Part shown: one piece after another, positions 17,068 to 25,759 of the stretch | Numbering within the stretch: the first letter of the stretch is position 1 | Layout of the letters: the number at the start of each line of letters is the position of its first letter | NCBI RefSeq assembly: GCF_026341125.1 | Contig: NZ_JAPEOR010000001.1 | Location: 806,001 to 870,000, forward strand | DNA length: 64,000 nucleotides | Reading direction: 5' to 3' | From: Streptomyces sp. NBC_01142 | Lineage (GTDB): Bacteria > Actinomycetota > Actinomycetes > Streptomycetales > Streptomycetaceae | The notes under the pieces: model-generated | What the model was told of the DNA's origin: nothing | Databases searched by the model: none | Seen by the model: the letters and a program-made list of their open reading frames with translations, nothing else | Program-made: the position numbers and the translations under genes

Positions 17068-18324
17068 ATGACGACACGCATCCTCCCCGCCGTCGGTGAC
17101 GCTGACGCCTCCCGCGCCATCACCACCCTGCTCAGCCAGCTCCCGGACGCCGAGCCGGCCTCGCCGGTGGGCGACTCGACCTCCCTGCTCGACCTGCTGG
17201 CCCGCCTGGCGGGCGAGTCGCTCGACGAACTGCCGGAGGTCGTGCTGGTCCACGAGCGGATCGGGCCGGTCCCGGCCCTCGAGCTGATCAGGGAGGTGGC
17301 CCTGCGTTTCCCGGCGGTCGGCGTCGTGCTGGTCACCGCCGACGCGAGCCCGGGTCTCTACTCGGCGGCGATGGACTCCGGCGCCCGCGGGCTGGTCGGA
17401 CTGCCGCTGTCGTACGAGGAGTTGGCGCAGCGTGTCCAGGCGGCGGCCGGCTGGTCCGTCGGCGTACGCCGTCACCTGGGCCAGGGAGCCGATGTCTTCA
17501 CCGGCCCCGGCGGCACCGTCGTCACCGTCAGCGGAGCCAAGGGCGGGGTCGGTACGACAGTGACGGCGATCCAGCTCGCCCTCGCCTCCCGGGCGTCGGG
17601 CCACACCGTCGCCCTCGTCGACCTGGATCTCCAGGGCGGCGATGTCGCCTCGTACCTGGATGTGCAGTTCCGCAGGTCCATCGTGGACCTGACGACCATC
17701 CAGGACATCTCGCCCCGCGTGCTCCAGGACGCGCTCTTCAGCCATGAGACGGGGATCGGGCTGCTGCTCGCACCCGGGGAGGGCGAACGGGGCGAGGACG
17801 TCAACGACCGGCTGGTCCGCCAGATCATCAGCGCACTGCGCCACCGCTACGAGATCGTCGTCATCGACTGCGGCACGCATATGAACACCGCCAACGCCGC
17901 CGCCATCGAGATGGCCGACACCACACTCCTGCTGACCACCCCGGACGTGGTGACGGTCCGGGCCACGAAGCGCATGGTCAGGCTCTGGGACCGGCTGCAG
18001 ATCCGTAAGGCGGAGGAGACCGTCACCGTCGTCAACCGCCAGACGCGCCATACGGAGATCCAGCCCCCACTGGTCGAGCGGATCACCGGCACCCGGGTGT
18101 CCCGCGTGTCGATCCCCGCCAACTTCAAGGAACTGCAGGCTGTCGTCGATGCCGGCCGTATGCAGGATTTGGAGGCCAAGTCCACGGTGAAACAAGCACT
18201 GTGGGGTCTGGCGGGAGAACTGGGACTGGTGAAGAGCACTCCGAGTACGGAGAAACAGAGCAGGTTCCGGGGCGGCGACCGGGGTTCGCTCGGTGGCGGT
18301 CGCCGCCAAGGCCGTACGAAGTGA
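17068..18324 (+). CDS. tadZ: TadZ/CpaE-like pilus-localising ATPase
   Basis: 418 residues: an N-terminal atypical receiver domain (to about residue 135) and a MinD/ParA-like ATPase domain with the deviant Walker A motif SGAKGGVGTT near 152-161 and DLDLQGG. TadZ/CpaE proteins position the Tad machine at the pole or membrane. The C-terminal tail is basic and Gly-rich (RFRGGDRGSLGGGRRQGR). 7-base gap from cpaB; 37 bases to the first tadE gene. Confidence 0.9.
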   Translation: MTTRILPAVGDADASRAITTLLSQLPDAEPASPVGDSTSLLDLLARLAGESLDELPEVVLVHERIGPVPALELIREVALRFPAVGVVLVTADASPGLYSAAMDSGARGLVGLPLSYEELAQRVQAAAGWSVGVRRHLGQGADVFTGPGGTVVTVSGAKGGVGTTVTAIQLALASRASGHTVALVDLDLQGGDVASYLDVQFRRSIVDLTTIQDISPRVLQDALFSHETGIGLLLAPGEGERGEDVNDRLVRQIISALRHRYEIVVIDCGTHMNTANAAAIEMADTTLLLTTPDVVTVRATKRMVRLWDRLQIRKAEETVTVVNRQTRHTEIQPPLVERITGTRVSRVSIPANFKELQAVVDAGRMQDLEAKSTVKQALWGLAGELGLVKSTPSTEKQSRFRGGDRGSLGGGRRQGRTK

Positions 18325-18361
18325 ACAGCCACAGGACGAGGGTGAGGGGGAACGTTGAGCC

Positions 18362-18772
18362 ATGAAAGGTCCAGGAGTACGCGCCCGTTACCGGGATCCG
18401 CGAACGCGGGACGACCGGGGCCAGGCGATCATCGAGTTCACCGGCATGGTTCCGATCATCCTGGTGACGATGGTGGTGCTGTGGCAGGCAGCCCTCGTCG
18501 GCTACACCTTCGTGCTCGCGGGGAACGCCGCGGACAAGGCGGTGAGCGCGGGGACGGCGACGGACGGGGACCGTGACGCGGCCTGCAAGCGGGCGGGCAC
18601 CGAGGACGTGCCCGGCGCCTGGACGCACGGCATTTCCTGCTACGAGGACGGCGACCTGGTCAGGGCCGAGGCCGATCTCAAAGTCCCCCTGCTCTTCCCC
18701 GGCGGCTTCAACCTTCCGATCACTGTGCCCGGCCGGGCCGCCGCGGCAACGGAGAGGAGGACCGAGCCATGA
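18362..18772 (+). CDS. tadE: TadE-like pseudopilin
   Basis: 136 residues with a basic N-terminus, a class III prepilin-type site GQAIIEFTGMVPIIL near residues 20-34 and one membrane helix. TadE-type minor pilins are cleaved after the Gly by the Tad prepilin peptidase (encoded at 33917). Two cysteines (AACKRAG, ISCYEDG) may form a disulphide outside the membrane. Its stop overlaps the next gene as ATGA. Confidence 0.88.
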   Translation: MKGPGVRARYRDPRTRDDRGQAIIEFTGMVPIILVTMVVLWQAALVGYTFVLAGNAADKAVSAGTATDGDRDAACKRAGTEDVPGAWTHGISCYEDGDLVRAEADLKVPLLFPGGFNLPITVPGRAAAATERRTEP

Positions 18773-19209
18773 GGAACAAGGGGATGCGCCGTGACATCGG
18801 GAACCGGGCGCTGCGCCGGGACATGAGGAAGCAGACGCTGCGCCGGGACAGGAGGAACCGGGCGCTGCGCCGGGACAAGGGCCAGGCCGTCATCGAGTAC
18901 GGGGGCTGGCTCGTGCTCCTGCTCTTCGTGGCCATGGTTGCGGTGCAAGTGGGCGTGGCGGTGTACGCCGCCCAGCAGGCGGGCACGGCGGCGCGGGCTG
19001 CGGCCCGGGTGGCTTCGCAGCGTGAGGCGCAGATGACCTCCGGCGAGGCCGGACGGGCGGCGGTGAGTTCCTGGCTCGACGCCGAGTTCAGCCCGCCGAA
19101 GGTGGCGGGCGACGAAGTCACCGTCGACGCCACGGTCCAGATTCCTGTACTGGTCCCGGGCCTCGACTTCGGGGGAGTGAAAAAGAGCGCCACCATGCCC
19201 CTCGACTGA
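18769..19209 (+). CDS. Second TadE-like pseudopilin with repeated basic N-terminus
   Basis: 146 residues. The prepilin motif GQAVIEYGGWLVLLL follows an unusually long 38-residue cytoplasmic leader made of a 9-residue repeat (NRALRRDMR, KQTLRRDRR, NRALRRDKG). The helix is followed by an Ala-rich region (AGTAARAAARVASQ) and a beta-rich end. It is translated with the previous tadE through a 4-base overlap. The leader repeat looks like a recent tandem expansion. Confidence 0.87.
   Translation: MRNKGMRRDIGNRALRRDMRKQTLRRDRRNRALRRDKGQAVIEYGGWLVLLLFVAMVAVQVGVAVYAAQQAGTAARAAARVASQREAQMTSGEAGRAAVSSWLDAEFSPPKVAGDEVTVDATVQIPVLVPGLDFGGVKKSATMPLD
18802..18882 (+). repeat. Three 27-bp tandem repeats inside tadE2
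   Basis: Units at 18802-18828, 18829-18855 and 18856-18882 share the core GCTGCGCCGGGACA; a shorter degenerate copy precedes them. Being 27 bp long, they keep the frame. Confidence 0.9.
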
Positions 19210-19260
19210 CCCTCACCGACCACGACCGCACCAGGCAAGCCGTACCAGGGAGTTGAACCC

Positions 19261-20601
19261 ATGAGCCTCCGGGCGCGCATCAACAACCCCGAGCCGACGA
19301 ACGGGCACAGCGAGGAGAGCCGGCTCGTCGGGGTCTACCGCGCCAAACTCCTGGAGGAGATCGACCTCGCCGAGATGTCCGCCCTTGCGGCGGCCGAGCG
19401 CAGGGCGCGCCTGGAACGGGTCCTGGGCCACATCATCAGCCGCGAGGGTCCGGTCCTCTCCACCATGGAGCGCTCCCAGCTCATCCGCAGGGTCGTCGAC
19501 GAGGCGCTCGGCCTCGGCATCCTGGAACCACTCCTCGAAGACGCCTCCATCAGCGAAATCATGGTGAACGGCCCGGAGCAGGTCTTCGTGGAGCGCAGCG
19601 GACGCCTCGAACTGCTTCCTCTGCGCTTCTCCTCCAACGATCAGCTGATGCAGACCATCGAGCGCATCGTCTCCACCGTCAACCGGCGGGTGGACGAGGC
19701 GAATCCGATGGTCGACGCCCGCCTGCCCAGCGGTGAGCGCGTCAACGTGATCATCCCGCCGCTCTCCCTGACCGGCCCGATCCTCACCATCCGGCGCTTC
19801 CCGCGCGCCTTCACCCTCCAGGAGATGATCGGCCTCGGCTCGCTCGACGAACAGATCCTGATGCTGCTGGCAGGCCTGGTGCGGGCGAAGTTCAACGTGA
19901 TCGTCTCCGGCGCCACCGGCACCGGGAAGACCACCCTGCTCAACGCCCTGTCGGGACTGATCCCGGGCGGCGAGCGCATCGTCACCATCGAGGACTCCGC
20001 CGAGCTCCAGCTCCAGCAGTCGCATGTGATCACGCTGGAGAGCCGCCCGGCCAACGTCGAGGGCAAGGGCCGGATCACCATCCGTGACCTCGTACGCAAC
20101 TCGCTGCGTATGCGCCCCGACCGCATCATCGTCGGTGAGGTCCGTGGCGGTGAAACCCTCGACATGCTCCAGGCGATGTCCACCGGCCACGACGGCTCGC
20201 TCGCCACCGTCCACGCCAACAGCGCCGAGGACGCCCTGATGCGACTGCAGACCCTCAGCTCCATGTCCGAGGTCGAGCTGCCGTTCGTGGCGATCCACGA
20301 CCAGATCAACAGCGCGGTCGACGTCATCGTGCAGCTCACCCGGCACGCCGACGGCGCGCGCAAGATCACCGAGATCGCCATTGTCGACTCGTACGGCCGT
20401 GAGGACTACCGCATCGTCACGGTCTGCCGCTTCGAGGCCCAGCCGATGGCCGCGGACGGGCGCATCCACGGAAGGTTCGTGTACTTTCCGCTGCCCCGCC
20501 GGGTCGCCGACCGTCTCTACATGGCGAGCGAGGCGATACCCCCGGCCTTCGGCGTGGCCCACTCGCCGGAACAGCTTGCGTCCCGCACCTCGACCGCGTG
20601 A
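19261..20601 (+). CDS. tadA: TadA/CpaF secretion ATPase
   Basis: 446-residue type II/IV secretion ATPase that powers pilus assembly. The Walker A motif GATGTGKTT is near residues 217-225, the Asp box TIEDSAEL follows, and the Walker B/His box region is GEVRGGETLDMLQAMSTGHD and HANSAEDALMRL. The N-terminal domain (to about 170) is the usual CpaF type with IMVNGPEQVFVER. Start ATG 19261, with CAGGGAG upstream. The stop lies inside the first unit of a 41-bp duplication. Confidence 0.95.
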   Translation: MSLRARINNPEPTNGHSEESRLVGVYRAKLLEEIDLAEMSALAAAERRARLERVLGHIISREGPVLSTMERSQLIRRVVDEALGLGILEPLLEDASISEIMVNGPEQVFVERSGRLELLPLRFSSNDQLMQTIERIVSTVNRRVDEANPMVDARLPSGERVNVIIPPLSLTGPILTIRRFPRAFTLQEMIGLGSLDEQILMLLAGLVRAKFNVIVSGATGTGKTTLLNALSGLIPGGERIVTIEDSAELQLQQSHVITLESRPANVEGKGRITIRDLVRNSLRMRPDRIIVGEVRGGETLDMLQAMSTGHDGSLATVHANSAEDALMRLQTLSSMSEVELPFVAIHDQINSAVDVIVQLTRHADGARKITEIAIVDSYGREDYRIVTVCRFEAQPMAADGRIHGRFVYFPLPRRVADRLYMASEAIPPAFGVAHSPEQLASRTSTA

Positions 20602-20705
20602 TCGCCTGACCTCCGTACCCGTCCCCGTCCCCGACCGCGTGATCGCCTGACCTCCGTACCCGTACCCGTACCCGTACCCGTACCCGTCCCCGTCCCCGTC
20701 CCCGA
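20591..20705 (+). repeat. 41-bp tandem duplication of the tadA 3' end plus (CCCGTA/CCCGTC)n
   Basis: The 32 bases starting at 20591, which include the tadA stop codon, recur from 20632 (period 41). They are followed by about nine hexamer copies CCCGTA then CCCGTC to about 20703. This fills most of the 155-base tadA-tadB gap. Confidence 0.88.
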
Positions 20706-20756
20706 CCTCAACCCTCGCCCTCGACCCCGACCCCCGATCCGGAGAAGCCGCCCGAC

Positions 20757-21701
20757 ATGGATAACCTCCCGCTCCTGACGATGGCTGTCACACTGCTCGG
20801 CTGCGTGCTCGCCGTCATCGGTGTGCACGCCTACTCCTCGGGGCAGGCCCAGCGGCAGGCCCTGGTGGACCGGATGTCCCAGACGGGACAGATGGCGATC
20901 GAAAGCGGCGGCCGACGCCGTCGCTTCCGTGGCGTCGACCGGTGGCTGCGCAGGACACGGCTCGGCAAGCGCATCGAGCGGAAGATCTCGGCGACCGGTC
21001 TCGACCTGACACCGGGCGAGTACTTCGTCTACGTCGTGGGCGCGCTGCTCGCCCTGTACTTCATCGTCGGCTCCGTCTTCGCGCCCTTCTTCGGGTTCAT
21101 CGCCGCCGTCATCGGACTCTGGGGCGCCAACGGCTTCCTCGACTGGCAGCGGACGAAACGCACCGAGGCGTTCATCAACCAGCTGCCGGAACTCACCCGC
21201 GTACTGGCCAACGCCACCCAGGCGGGCCTCGCGCTGCGCACCGCCATCGGCATGGCCGTGGAGGAGCTGGACGATCCGGCACGGGAGGAACTGCGGCGCG
21301 TGGCCGATCAGCTGGCCCTCGGCCGCTCGCTGGACGACGCGCTGGACGATCTCGTCGAGCGGCTTCCCTCACGCGAGCTGACCGTCCTGGTCTCCACCCT
21401 CATCCTCTCCAACCGGGCGGGCGGCACCATCGTCTCCTCGCTGCGCAACCTCACCGAGACCCTGGAGGAGCGCAAGGAGACCCGCCGCGAGGTCACCACC
21501 CTGCTCTCCCAGGTCAAGGTGACCGCCGTGGCCGTCCCCGTCCTGGGCATGGGATTCCTCCTGATGATCAACGGGATGCGGGCCGGTGCCCTCGACGACA
21601 TGACCAGTGCCCTGGGCGGACGGATCGCGGTGATCGTCGCTGCGGGCCTGTACGCACTGGGATTCGTCCTCATCAACCGGCTCACCCGCGTCCGAATCTG
21701 A
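20757..21701 (+). CDS. tadB: TadB-like inner-membrane platform protein
   Basis: 314 residues with an N-terminal helix, a pair of helices near 90-125, a T2SSF domain (FINQLPELTRVLANATQAGLALRTAIG) and two C-terminal helices. Together with TadC it forms the membrane platform turned by TadA. Start ATG 20757; no strong ribosome site is seen after the repeat tract. Confidence 0.92.
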   Translation: MDNLPLLTMAVTLLGCVLAVIGVHAYSSGQAQRQALVDRMSQTGQMAIESGGRRRRFRGVDRWLRRTRLGKRIERKISATGLDLTPGEYFVYVVGALLALYFIVGSVFAPFFGFIAAVIGLWGANGFLDWQRTKRTEAFINQLPELTRVLANATQAGLALRTAIGMAVEELDDPAREELRRVADQLALGRSLDDALDDLVERLPSRELTVLVSTLILSNRAGGTIVSSLRNLTETLEERKETRREVTTLLSQVKVTAVAVPVLGMGFLLMINGMRAGALDDMTSALGGRIAVIVAAGLYALGFVLINRLTRVRI

Positions 21702-21756
21702 TCCGTGTCCGGAGATCTGTACCCGAAGGTCCGTATCCGAAGGGAGGGAACACACC

Positions 21757-22644
21757 ATGGGGCTTCTGCTCGCCGCCGTCCTCGGGCTCGCCGTCTACGG
21801 AGCCTTCCACGGCATTCGTATGTACCGCGCCGACGCCAAGCTCCCCGGCGACCTCGCCGTCGCCCTGGAGGTCGGCGCCACCCGGACGACCGCCACCGGC
21901 TCCGCCATCGACCGCCTCGGCATGCGCTACGCGCCGTACGTCCTGCGGATGATGGGCCCCAAGCGCGTCGACGCGGTCCGCCGCAAACTGGACATGGCAG
22001 GCAACCCAGGTGGTCTGACCATCGACCGCTACGCCGCCCGCCGCGCCGTCTACGGCGTCCTCGGCTCCCTCGTGGCGCTGGGCATGCTGATGAACGGCCA
22101 CTTCGTGTTCGCCGTCCTCTTTCTCCTCTACGGCCTCTTCTGGACCGACGTCCTGATCCGTGCCGCCATCAGCAGACGCAAGGACGACATCGAGCGCACG
22201 CTCCCCGACTTCCTCGATGTCCTGGCCGTTGTCGTCTCCGCCGGACTCGGATTCCGCCAGGCGCTGGAACGGGTCGCGGAGAAGTACGAGGGCCCCTGGG
22301 CCGACGAACTGCGCATCACGCTGCGCCAGATGGACATGGGAGTGGGCCGGCGCGAGGCCTTCGAGCAGCTGCGCAAGCGCAATGACTCCGACCAGGTGTC
22401 GATGTTCGTGTCCGCGCTGCAGCAGGGAGAGGAGCTCGGCGCGCCGATCGTCGACACCCTCATCCAGATCGCCAACGACATGCGCAGGACGGACGCCCAG
22501 AACGCGCGCCGCAAGGCGGCCAAGGCCGTCCCGAAAGCCACGCTGATCGTCACCAGTTTCATGCTTCCCGGGACGATGATCCTGATCGTGGTCGGCTTCT
22601 ACTACGCCTCCAATGTCAATTTCAACGACATCTTCGGAGGCTGA
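21757..22644 (+). CDS. tadC: TadC-like inner-membrane platform protein
   Basis: 295 residues, paralogous to TadB: an N-terminal helix, paired helices near 95-140, a T2SSF domain (LPDFLDVLAVVVSAGLGFRQALERVAEKYEG region) and C-terminal helices ending NVNFNDIFGG. Start ATG 21757, with AGGGAGGG upstream. It is followed after 7 bases by the histidine kinase gene, so the two-component system is part of the pilus operon. Confidence 0.92.
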   Translation: MGLLLAAVLGLAVYGAFHGIRMYRADAKLPGDLAVALEVGATRTTATGSAIDRLGMRYAPYVLRMMGPKRVDAVRRKLDMAGNPGGLTIDRYAARRAVYGVLGSLVALGMLMNGHFVFAVLFLLYGLFWTDVLIRAAISRRKDDIERTLPDFLDVLAVVVSAGLGFRQALERVAEKYEGPWADELRITLRQMDMGVGRREAFEQLRKRNDSDQVSMFVSALQQGEELGAPIVDTLIQIANDMRRTDAQNARRKAAKAVPKATLIVTSFMLPGTMILIVVGFYYASNVNFNDIFGG

Positions 22645-22651
22645 GCGAGCC

Positions 22652-24121
22652 ATGGCCCCCAGGCTGAGCGGGAAGGCGCTGACGGGAGCGGTCCTGAGCA
22701 GGAGCAGGAGGACGAACCTGGCCAGGAGGACCGGCCTGGACAGAAGAAGCGCTCCGGGCAGGAGGAGCGCCCTGACGAGGACCGGCTTGGGCGGGAGCAC
22801 CGCCCTGACCGGTGGCTCTGAGGCGAGTACGACGCCCGGGAGCGCCCCGGGGCATGTGCCGTCGCTGCCCATCCAGGTCAACGCGCTCCAGGCACTGTGT
22901 CGCCAGCTGTTCGGCTTCCGCCTGGCCATGACGGCCCTCGCCGCCCCGTTCGCCCTCGCCGGTGTCGACCGGGGGCTGGGCGGCTGGCTCGTCGGAGCGG
23001 CCGTACTGGTCACCGTGATGGTGTCCTATGTGCTGCTGCGCGACTGGGAGCGCTTCGGTCCGGTACTGCTGCGGCACCCTTCGCTGCTCGCCGTCGACAT
23101 GCTCTTCGGGGCGCTGCTGCTCTTCTCCGCCTCGCCCGGCTCCACCCTCACGTACGTCACCTTCTGTACCCCGCTCCTCGCCGGGCTGGTGTACGGATGG
23201 CGCGGTGCCGCGATCTTCGCCCCGCTGCAGTCGCTGCTGCTGGCCGCCGCGTACGCCATCAACGAGAGGATCGAGGCCGACGCCGAGGCGCTGTTGATGG
23301 TGGGCCTGTGCGTGATGGCGGGAGCGGTCGGCAGCACGCTGCGCAATCTGCTGCTCGGCTTCGGCGCCGCGTCGCAGGCGCTGACCGAGACCCGCGCCCG
23401 GCTTGCCGTCAACGGGGCGGTGGAGGAGGAACGGGCCCGGCTCGCCCGCGAGATGCACGACTCCGTCGCCAAGACCCTGCACGGCCTGGCCCTCGCTGCC
23501 GACGGCCTGGCGAGTACGGCCGACCGGATGGACCCGCTGACCGTCAAGCACCAGGCCGAGCTGGTGGCCCGCTCCGCCCGCCGCGCGGCGACCGAGTCGC
23601 GGGAGCTGCTGTCCGATCTGCGCCGCGACTCAGGACTCGACGGCGGGGTCGACATCATGGCCGAACTGGGCGCCAGGACAGAGGACTTCGCCCGGCGGCA
23701 CAGCGTGCGGGCCGAATTCCGGCGGCTCGGTGACAGCCCCGTACCGACGGCTCCGCACGCTGTCGCCCGCCATGTCCTGACCATCGCCACCGAGGCCATG
23801 GAGAACGCCCAGCGCCATGCCCGCCCCAGCTGTCTGGACGTTTCGGCGGGTGTTGTCGGCGACGTACTGCGGATCAGTGTGTACGACGACGGGCTGGGCC
23901 TTCCTCCCGGTACCTCTCTCGACGGCCTCAGGCGGGCCGGACACTTCGGTCTGGTCGGCATGGTCGAGAGAGCGGCATCCATCGGCGCCCGTATCCGGAT
24001 CGGCAGGGGCCGGGCGGCGACCGGCACCGAAGTCCGCCTCGAGCTGCCGGTCGCCGCACTGAGACTCGTACCGGGGATCCCCACCCAGCCGAGGCAGCAC
24101 CGCGCGCCACTGCTCAACTGA
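22652..24121 (+). CDS. Sensor histidine kinase (HisKA_3, NarL-partner type) in the Tad operon
   Basis: 489 residues. A basic, low-complexity N-terminal tail of about 60 residues precedes six or so membrane helices (about 85-240), a dimerisation helix with the phosphorylated His269 in LAREMHDSVAKTLHG, and a HATPase with TEAMENAQRHAR and DDGLGLPPG. HisKA_3 kinases pair with NarL/LuxR-type regulators, and one follows directly. The lack of a large extracellular domain suggests a membrane or intramembrane signal. It may sense pilus or envelope state, which is inferred from position only. Confidence 0.9.
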   Translation: MAPRLSGKALTGAVLSRSRRTNLARRTGLDRRSAPGRRSALTRTGLGGSTALTGGSEASTTPGSAPGHVPSLPIQVNALQALCRQLFGFRLAMTALAAPFALAGVDRGLGGWLVGAAVLVTVMVSYVLLRDWERFGPVLLRHPSLLAVDMLFGALLLFSASPGSTLTYVTFCTPLLAGLVYGWRGAAIFAPLQSLLLAAAYAINERIEADAEALLMVGLCVMAGAVGSTLRNLLLGFGAASQALTETRARLAVNGAVEEERARLAREMHDSVAKTLHGLALAADGLASTADRMDPLTVKHQAELVARSARRAATESRELLSDLRRDSGLDGGVDIMAELGARTEDFARRHSVRAEFRRLGDSPVPTAPHAVARHVLTIATEAMENAQRHARPSCLDVSAGVVGDVLRISVYDDGLGLPPGTSLDGLRRAGHFGLVGMVERAASIGARIRIGRGRAATGTEVRLELPVAALRLVPGIPTQPRQHRAPLLN

Positions 24122-24242
24122 CCGCCCTCACCGCCCTCACCGCCCTCACCCCCTTCGCCACTCTCGCCCCACCGACCCGCTCGCCCCGCCGTCCCACCCC
24201 CACCCAACCGACCGTCCCCACCTTCGAGAGGAGGCTGCAGCC
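24122..24242 (+). repeat. Kinase-regulator gap with three 9-bp repeats
   Basis: Three copies of the 9-base unit ACCGCCCTC begin at 24121, followed by C-rich sequence; GAGAGGAGG at the end is the regulator's ribosome site. Confidence 0.7.
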
Positions 24243-25271
24243 ATGCAGGACGACATCTCCCACAGCTCTGCGCAGAACTGGACCCAGCAGTCCCATGTCT
24301 CGCAGCACACGTCCTCGCACGCCACCCCGCTCAGCTCCGACCACACCACGGGCATCCCCCTGGCCTCCGCGGCACCCGTGACCACCGACGAATTCCCCGT
24401 CCTGCCGCCCCCCGGCCCGATGCCGGCCGCCCCGCCCCTGCGGGTGGTGGTCGCCGACGACAACCCGGTCGTACGGGCGGGCCTGACCGTCCTGCTCCAG
24501 GGCCGCGCCGACCTCGACGTCGTCGCGGAGGCGGCCGACGGGCGCGAGGCCTACGAAGCGACAGTCCAACACCGCCCGGACGTGGTGCTGTTGGATGTCC
24601 GGATGCCGGGCGTCGACGGCATCTCGGCCCTGCCGCACCTGGTCCGGCTGGCCCCGGTGCTGATGATGACGTACAGCCGGGAGAGCGAGATCGTGCACGA
24701 GGCCCTGCGCCTGGGCGCGGGCGGTTATCTCGTGCACGGCGAGTTCACCGCGGACCAACTGATCGCCGCCGTACGGGACATCAAGCTCGGACGCGTCCAC
24801 TTCACTCACTCCGCCTCGAACGCACTGCTGGCGAGCGTGCGGGGCGAGGGTCCGGGTGACGGCGGGCCGCTCCCTGACGGTCTGGGCACGGCCTTCGCGA
24901 ACAGGCAAAGCGGGCACGGCCATTCGACGAACCAGCAGGTGGCTGCGGATCGCCCCGAAGACACTCGGCAACAATTTGCGCAACCGTCTTCGCTTACGCA
25001 AGCGAATGTGTCACATTCTTCTCGGAGCCCGGTTGTAGCCGGGGGACTGCACGGAGTGATCACCGAGCTGAGTCAGCGGGAGGTGGAGGTGATGGACCTG
25101 ATTGCGTCCGGCATGACCAATCAGCAGATCGCCGCTTCCTGCTTCATCAGCCAGAAGACCGTCAAGAACCACATCAACCGCATCTTTGCCAAGCTGAACG
25201 CGGGGAGCCGTGGCGAGGCCATCGCCATCTGGCACAGCGTGTCGCGAGGGGGGCCTGGTCAGCATGGCTGA
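24243..25271 (+). CDS. NarL/LuxR-type response regulator of the Tad locus
   Basis: 342 residues, longer than the usual 210-230. A polar N-terminal tail (1-60) is followed by a receiver domain (about 62-180: VVVADDNPVVRAGL, phosphoacceptor Asp118 in LLDVRMPG). Then comes a Gln/Ser-rich linker of about 70 residues and a C-terminal LuxR-type helix-turn-helix (LSQREVEVMDLIASGMTNQQ ... TVKNHINRIFAKL). NarL-type proteins bind paired heptamers spaced by two bases. Four such sites occur at promoters nearby (25348, 29177, 32603, 33866), making this the obvious candidate activator. The linker DNA includes a perfect 7-4-7 inverted repeat at 24989-25006. Confidence 0.92.
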   Translation: MQDDISHSSAQNWTQQSHVSQHTSSHATPLSSDHTTGIPLASAAPVTTDEFPVLPPPGPMPAAPPLRVVVADDNPVVRAGLTVLLQGRADLDVVAEAADGREAYEATVQHRPDVVLLDVRMPGVDGISALPHLVRLAPVLMMTYSRESEIVHEALRLGAGGYLVHGEFTADQLIAAVRDIKLGRVHFTHSASNALLASVRGEGPGDGGPLPDGLGTAFANRQSGHGHSTNQQVAADRPEDTRQQFAQPSSLTQANVSHSSRSPVVAGGLHGVITELSQREVEVMDLIASGMTNQQIAASCFISQKTVKNHINRIFAKLNAGSRGEAIAIWHSVSRGGPGQHG

Positions 25272-25347
25272 GCGCATGACGGGCCCCCGGCCCCGCGTCG
25301 GCCGCGCCGGCTCCGTCCGGGCCCACCCCGTGCACTGGGCCCGGAGT

Positions 25348-25392
25348 TGGGCCCTGAGGCCCATGTCAGGGGGAGCCTTCCGGACGTACGTT
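25348..25392 (+). promoter_or_regulatory. 7-2-7 operator and -10 upstream of the Flp-like pilin gene
   Basis: TGGGCCC-TG-AGGCCCA followed by TG (25348-25365), with a -10-like TACGTT at 25387-25392. Extra half-sites lie upstream: TGGGCCC at 25336-25342 and GGGCCCA at 25319-25325. This belongs to a set of four matching sites in the locus. Confidence 0.65.
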
Positions 25393-25480
25393 TCCGATGT
25401 CGCCACCGAGTCCGGCCGGGAGGAAGCCGGAAGCGCGCGTGACGACAGCAGGAAGTCGTACGAATCTGGAGGGGATCGCC

Positions 25481-25759
25481 ATGACGGACATCGGGCTGAG
25501 GGCCGCGACAACTGCCAAGGTCTATGTGACGGGGTGGAGGGACTCGGTCCTCGACGGCATGAAGAGCCGCAGGGACAAGGGGCAGGGTGCGATCGAGTAC
25601 GTCGGGATCACCATTCTGGTGGTGGCCATCGTCGCCTTGCTGCTCCAGACCAAAATGGGCAACGACATCGCGAACAAGTTCCGGGAGTCGATCAATTCGG
25701 TCCTCAACGGGGGCGGTGGCGGCGGCGGTGCCGGTGGTGCGGGCGGCACCGGGGGCTGA
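25481..25759 (+). CDS. Small Flp-like type IVb pilin
   Basis: 92 residues. The class III prepilin site is RRDKG/QGAIEYVGITILVV, with Glu at +5 and Tyr next to it, exactly as in Flp pilins, followed by a single hydrophobic helix and GNDIANKFRESI. The mature protein ends in a Gly-rich tail of about 16 residues. It is the likely major pilin. Start ATG 25481, with GGAGGGG upstream. The promoter region carries the 7-2-7 operator. The N-terminus is closely matched by the toxin gene at 29228. Confidence 0.88.
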   Translation: MTDIGLRAATTAKVYVTGWRDSVLDGMKSRRDKGQGAIEYVGITILVVAIVALLLQTKMGNDIANKFRESINSVLNGGGGGGGAGGAGGTGG

